In this document: piece after piece, positions 59,109 through 64,000 of the stretch | Position numbering within the stretch: the first letter of the stretch is position 1 | Layout: every line of letters starts with the position of its first letter | NCBI RefSeq assembly: GCF_014898815.1 | Contig: NW_026515545.1 | Span: 434,001-498,000, forward strand | From: Panonychus citri | Taxonomy: Eukaryota > Arthropoda > Arachnida > Trombidiformes > Tetranychidae | DNA length: 64,000 bases | Direction of reading: 5' to 3' | Notes under the pieces: generated by a model | What the model was told of the DNA's origin: nothing | Seen by the model: the letters and a program-made list of their open reading frames with translations, nothing else | The model's database searches: none | Program-made: the position numbers and the translations under genes

Positions 59109-61951
59109 AACAACCAGAGCCTGAGCCAGAACTAGAATCGAAACCTGAACCTGAATTAGAGCCCGAAGTAGAACCTGAACCAGAGTCACAAGCCGTGTAT
59201 CAACATCAGCCACAGTTTGAACCTGAACCTGAGTATCAACCTGAAGTGGAACCCGAACCAACGTGTGTTAAAGACATTGAACGAGAATTCGATCGACAAT
59301 TTCAGGGTGAAATTGAATCTGCACCCGTACTCACATCACAAACAGAAAAAATAATACCTGAATCTTGTTTTGATATGAGTTCAAAACCTATTGAAGATTA
59401 TGAAACAACTAGACCGACTTTAGATCATTTCAACTTAGAAGGTGATAATCTTCAAGAAGAAAAGGAATATGAACCAATACCCAATTTAGATGATCAACAA
59501 GAAACAACATTATTTTCTAGGGAAGAACAAAATCAACAATCAGAGATGGACAAAGAAGGTGCAATGGAGACCAATGTCAATCAGATCGAAAACGTGGAAG
59601 ATTTGATAACAGAAAATAAACTTGAACAAGATGGCGAAAATTTGGAATTTATTTCTGAAAAACAGGAGCCAAATTCTGTTATTAATGAAAGAGAATTGAG
59701 TGAAGTTGAACAAACATCCAGTAGCACTATTGAACTTGGCGCCGATGCTCATCAACCAGAAACCAGTGAAATTAAAGCTACCGATGATGGTGTTGACTTA
59801 GAAAGAAGATCCGAAAGTAGCGAGACAAAAATTGAACTAGTTCAAAGTGACACTAATATTGGTTTTCATTCAAACATCACCACTAATCAAAATCAAATCG
59901 ATTTTTCTAGTGCTTCTGAACCAAATGATTATTCCTCTCCTGAAGTGAAAGAACAGTCCATTGAAGTGAAAGAACCATCGATTGAAAAGAAAGTCTCTCA
60001 AGAAGACAATGAAAAAGATTTTAGCGACATGAATGTTTCAGTGTTTAACGATTCACAAGACACTCCTGTCATTCCATCTACGATTGAGACACAATCATCT
60101 GATAAAACAGAAACTGAACCCAAACAAAAGTTATCCAAAAATGCCAAGAAAAAGCTGCGAAAGAAGAAAAAGAAAGCTGAAAGAGCTAAAGCGTCAACAA
60201 CAAAAGAGAATGGAAACTCTCTAGATTATGATGAAGATGATGATGTTGAAATAGAGTAAGTAAAATTGTTTCTATTGTTTTTATTTTAATTTTACTATTA
60301 AATTTTGTTTCTAATGTTGATTTTCATCTTTACAGGTATGTGGAAGATGAAGTCGTCCGGGATCCAATTTATTTCCAATATGTGAAAGTTTTTGAAAAGT
60401 TCAAAGGAGGTGACAACAGTAACATTGAGTCAAATAATGATGATAGCGAAATTACTGATCCAGCAAAGAAAATGCTCGAAAGAAAGAAACCCGTTGAATT
60501 AGAATTGAAAGAAGAGGATGACAAAATGACGGTGAACCAAAACTTTCAAAGCGAAAGCTGAAACAATTAACAAGGATGACAGTTGCTGACCTTAAACAGA
60601 AAGTATCACATCCTGAATTGGTCGAAATGCACGATGTTACGGCTAAGGATCCACTTTTACTTCTTCACCTTAAATCTACTAGAAACTCAGTTCCAGTGCC
60701 TCGTCATTGGTGTTACAAACGTAAATATCTGCAAGGTAAAAGAGGATTTGAAAAACCTCCATTCAAGTTACCTGAGTTCATTAGAAAAACAGGAATCATG
60801 GAGATGAGACAAGCTTTACAAGAAAAGGAGGATGCTAAGTCTCTGAAAACTAAACAGCGGGAAAAAATCCGACCTAAGTTGGGTAAAATTGATATTGATT
60901 ATCAAAAGCTTCATGATGCTTTCTTTAAATGGCAAACCAAACCAAAAATGACAATACATGGAGATATCTATTATGAAGGTAAAGAATTTGAAACAAGACT
61001 CAAAGAGAAAAAACCTGGTGATTTGAGTGTCGATCTGAGAGTAGCCCTTGGAATGCCCACTGGACCTAACGCTCAAAAATGTCCACCTCCATGGTTAATT
61101 GCAATGCAAAGATATGGACCACCTCCTTCTTATCCTAATTTGAAGATTCCTGGACTTAATGCCAGGATACCTGATGGATGCTCGTTTGGTTATCATGCTG
61201 GTGGTTGGGGTAAACCTCCTGTCGATGAGTATGGTCGTCCATTGTATGGTGATGTGTTTGGTTTAAGCACTGCCCAAGATAGTACAAATGCCGAAGAAGA
61301 AGTCGATAAATCGTTCTGGGGTGAAATGGAAAGTGAAGAAGAGGAGGAAGAAGAAGAAGAAGATGAAGGAGATGAAGATGATGGAGATCGTAGCGATAGG
61401 CCCACTGGTAAAGAAGGTGATGAGAGCGGCATCGCAACTCCATCTGAAGGACTGGCTACCCCATCGGGTCTTGCATCGGTTCCTAATGGAATGGAAACTC
61501 CAGATATTATTGAATTAAGAAAGCGAAAGATCGAAGCCGAAATGGAAAGGTTTGTATTTCGTTATAGACTGTAAACTATATTTACTGTCAATTTTATTTA
61601 AACTAATTTTCTCTCTCTTTCAGCAATGAGAATCCCGCTTTATACACAGTTTTACCAGAGAAGAAAACAGACAGAATAGGAAAAGAAATGATGGGATCAA
61701 CTCATGTATACGATTTGAATGGACAAAAGAAAAGTCAAGGAGTCGAACGCACTTTAAACCCAGAGGAATTAGAGTTGCCCGCTGCTGTATTAGCTGCTAA
61801 ATATGAGCAAACATATAATGAACAGCAACAAGCTCATTTAGCTAAAGAAGACCTTAGTGACATGGTAGCTGAACACGCAGCGAGACAGAAAAGGAAGAAG
61901 ACACAAGATACAAGCAAATCTAATAAGAAATATAAGGACTTTAAATTCTAA
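57508..61951 (+). CDS. SF3B2: Splicing factor 3B subunit 2 (SAP145)
   Basis: Exons 57508-57595, 57954-60255, 60336-61549 and 61624-61951. Exons 1-2 encode a SAP domain (LRVVDLKEKLSNFGLPLNGL...LIKRLLDYY). A long Gln/His- then Glu/Pro-rich region follows, with an (EP)n expansion at 59045-59260. The conserved core is DUF382 (VPRHWCYKRKYLQGKRGFEK, KIDIDYQKLHDAFFKWQTKP) and PSP (GDLSVDLRVALGMP; PPPWLIAMQRYGPPPSYPN). The C-terminus SNKKYKDFKF is family-typical. SF3B2 is an essential U2 snRNP subunit that contacts the branch-point region. The frame breaks near 60520-60540. One missing A in GATGACAAAATGACGG would restore the conserved lead-in to MTVADLKQKV, so a consensus error is more likely than a broken gene. 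AATAAA at 62060-62065. Confidence 0.93.
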
Positions 61952-62841
61952 TCAATCTGTTCCCAGATTTTTTTTCATATTTCTAAAAATCCCCTTTACA
62001 GAAGATCTCTTGCCTTCCTTGGTTCGTCTTTTAATCCTCTAATTGTAACCTTAAACAAAAATAAATTCATACTTATGGACACCAATCATCTTACAATCTA
62101 TTAATCGATTGCTGTAAATTGCTGATAAATTACATAAAATGCATACTGAATAATTAAAAAGTCGTAATAACAATTTTCAAAAAAAAAGAATTCGTTTAAA
62201 TTGTAGTTTTTTTATTGATCAAATTGCTTAATTGTTGTGATCTTTTTAATTTCACCAATAACTGTAACATAAAAAAAACGATTTGCTTAGTAAAAATAAA
62301 ATAATCATTTCTAATTAACAAAATCAAATCATAATTTAGGATTCTTGTTAAGTGGACATAAATTAATTCCCAAATAATTAGATGATTAATAATTGTGTAA
62401 AGAGAAACGATGAACAATTGATAAGCTCCTGGAAGACTATCGGATTCTCTGTACGAACAAATAATTTAAACTAATTAAAACTTTTGAGATCAGAAAACAT
62501 CGGATTACATTAATCATTCGTTTGTTGTGCAATCAACTAATTTGTTGCTTTTCCTGGAATCTGGAATTGTGTTGATTTAAATTGTAAGCTTGTGATGAAC
62601 AAACAGTCTAAACTGTTCATTGATTAAAAAAGAAATTGAATAGAAGATATTTGCTTGATAATTGTGTCACTAATTTAGTTGCGATTCAATAGTATTTAGT
62701 TGATTTGAGCAAAGTGATTGTTGAAGTTTCACTTCCATATCTTGTTTTCATTGGTACTTTAAAGATGAAGGTCAAGAAAAAGTGACCATTGTAAACGATG
62801 GTGACCATGATGAAGAGATATCAGAGCAACAATTAAGCCTT
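61952..62841. other. Convergent 3' regions of SF3B2 and HSBP1 copy 2
   Basis: Noncoding, AT-rich; only the SF3B2 polyadenylation signal is recognisable. Confidence 0.5.
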
Positions 62842-63240
62842 TTAACTGGTTGGTTTAGATGGTTTATCTGTTGCAATTGAATTACTTTTGGTCAGTTGTG
62901 ATTGACCAGATGAACTATTGAGCACTTCATCGGAGATTCCTGCTTGTTGGATCACTTCGTTTAAATTTTGTTCAAGATCATTGATTCGAAGGCCCATCTC
63001 GTCAATTCGGTTCAATATTTGTTCGGACATCACTTGGAATTTATCCTGTACTTGTAACAATAATGTTTGAACCTTCGAGAAAGAAAAACAAATCACAACT
63101 GATAATTAGTTTCATCTAGAAAATAGAAAGGGTAATTTACTTACGAAATTAGCAACATCACCGACATCTTTGATGTCTGGTTGAGCACCAACAACATTAT
63201 GTTCACCTTTAGGCGGATTTTGAGCTGATCCAGAATCCAT
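62842..63240 (-). CDS. HSBP1: Heat shock factor-binding protein 1, copy 2
   Basis: Exons 63145-63240 and 62842-63072, 108 aa. Exon 1 differs from copy 1 by one residue (AQNPPKG versus AQNQPKG). The intron is identical, and the coiled-coil core differs at a few positions (LLLQVQ, GLRINDL). The C-terminal tail after QQAG has diverged (ISDEVLNSSSGQSQLTKSNS versus ITDEVLTGSTNTQLTKSNS), and flanks outside the coding region are unrelated. Both copies keep the heptads needed for HSF1 binding. Confidence 0.94.
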
Positions 63241-63910
63241 AATGAATAAAGAATCAAAAGAAAACAAATCAACAATCAAAGAGAATAGTAAACAAAAGCT
63301 CTAAATGGAATTGTAAACAATCCAATGAAAATTAGGATCGATAAAAAAAAGACTTTATCCAAATCTTAAATTGTCACAACTTATCGAATCAACAATTAGG
63401 AAAATACAATCCTGTGTAAATAAGAGTTAATTAATTAGAAAAATTAATTAATCAAACAGAAATAAAATCTTCTTTAAATCTGAATGAAGACAAAAAAAGA
63501 AAATAATGTTAACATTGATTCTCACCAGATGGCATCAAACGATTTCCAATTTCAATTGAATTGATTAGTTGATTATTTGATTAATCGCGTTAATTAAAAT
63601 AAGAAACATCGAGTTTTTTTTTTCGAAAAAATGACTTTTTTTTAATGCAACTGACTGAAGTTTTTGATTACATTTTTGAACTTTAACAAATGTAATTAAG
63701 GCAGGAAACAGAGAGACAGAGAGGACAGAAAATGCTAAAGAAAAGTAATTAACAAAAGCCTAACCATTAATTGTAAAAATTGATCTGTAGGAAATTAACA
63801 TACAACGACGGAAGAAACAAAAAAAAGGTAACCATGATTAGAAAAACTGTTTTTACACCGAGGAAATCGATCAAAGGAGATAAACCAGATTAACCATGAT
63901 AGTATCGAGT
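63241..63910. other. Upstream region of HSBP1 copy 2
   Basis: Noncoding. A CAGATGGCATC element at 63526-63536 resembles the YY1-like motif. The right part is the 3' UTR of the Gly/Tyr-rich gene. Confidence 0.5.
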
Positions 63911-64000
63911 CTATTTCTTGTAGTAAGCGTAAGCGGCTGGGGCATAACCATATCCACCATAGACTGGAGCGGCGTATCCGTAGCTACCATAGCCGACGTA
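63911..64000 (-). CDS. C-terminus of a Gly/Tyr/Ala-rich structural protein (partial)
   Basis: The last 29 codons of a minus-strand gene, ending at TAG (63911-63913). The sequence is built from YGSYGYAAP, VYGGYGYAP and AAYAYYKK units, typical of Gly/Tyr-rich cuticle, eggshell or silk-associated matrix proteins of arthropods. Composition is quite unlike neighbouring genes. The remainder lies beyond the right edge. Confidence 0.75.
   Translation of the reverse strand, partial: YVGYGSYGYAAPVYGGYGYAPAAYAYYKK

Overview
This is a eukaryotic nuclear window. It is strongly AT-rich, most genes have short introns (roughly 70-110 bp, GT-AG), and noncoding DNA is saturated with TTAATTGT/ACAATTAA-like words. 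Gene content is animal: beta-adaptin, calpain-D/SOL, REPTOR/CREBRF, calcyphosin-like, WDR47, an LRR receptor, SDF2, MCU, HSBP1, PDCD5 and SF3B2. A TATA-driven secreted low-complexity protein and a Gly/Tyr-rich structural protein suggest an arthropod. A compact mite genome (spider-mite-like) is my best guess, by inference only. I see no CRISPR array, bacterial operon, tRNA, rRNA or recognisable transposase.

Layout. 0-6.2 kb: beta-adaptin N-terminal part (minus, runs off the left edge), 3 kb of noncoding DNA, then a secreted (V/I)KG-repeat protein. 6.9-13 kb: multi-zinc-finger calpain, tail-to-tail with PDCD5 copy 1. 14-16 kb: intronless REPTOR/CREBRF bZIP factor. 17.9-22.1 kb: small UMA-domain protein (minus), an ELO-family protein without its histidine box (plus), calcyphosin-like EF-hand protein (minus). 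22.4-29 kb: a rearranged block with two near-identical copies of WDR47 exon 1, a small zinc-finger gene, two paralogous small proteins of unknown family, and a 170-bp inverted repeat. 28.5-39.5 kb: WDR47, with four further ATG-bearing 5' exons in its long intron. 40.4-43.3 kb: LRR membrane protein. 43.3-48.8 kb: no gene seen. 48.8-50.2 kb: non-catalytic, truncated cholinesterase-like gene. 51.4-56.4 kb: SDF2, MCU, HSBP1 copy 1, PDCD5 copy 2. 57.5-62 kb: SF3B2. 62.8-63.2 kb: HSBP1 copy 2. Right edge: C-terminus of a Gly/Tyr-rich protein.

Most genes are unrelated housekeeping neighbours. Three themes link the window. First, local duplication (PDCD5 twice, HSBP1 twice, the WDR47 5' end twice, the small unknown gene twice, and a 195-bp noncoding tandem). 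Second, WDR47 appears to have a modular 5' end: several alternative first exons in one common splice phase feed the WD40 exons. Third, four genes carry an apparent single-base frameshift at a short A or T run. One of them is the essential splicing factor SF3B2, so consensus errors in the source sequence should be excluded before calling any of them pseudogenes.
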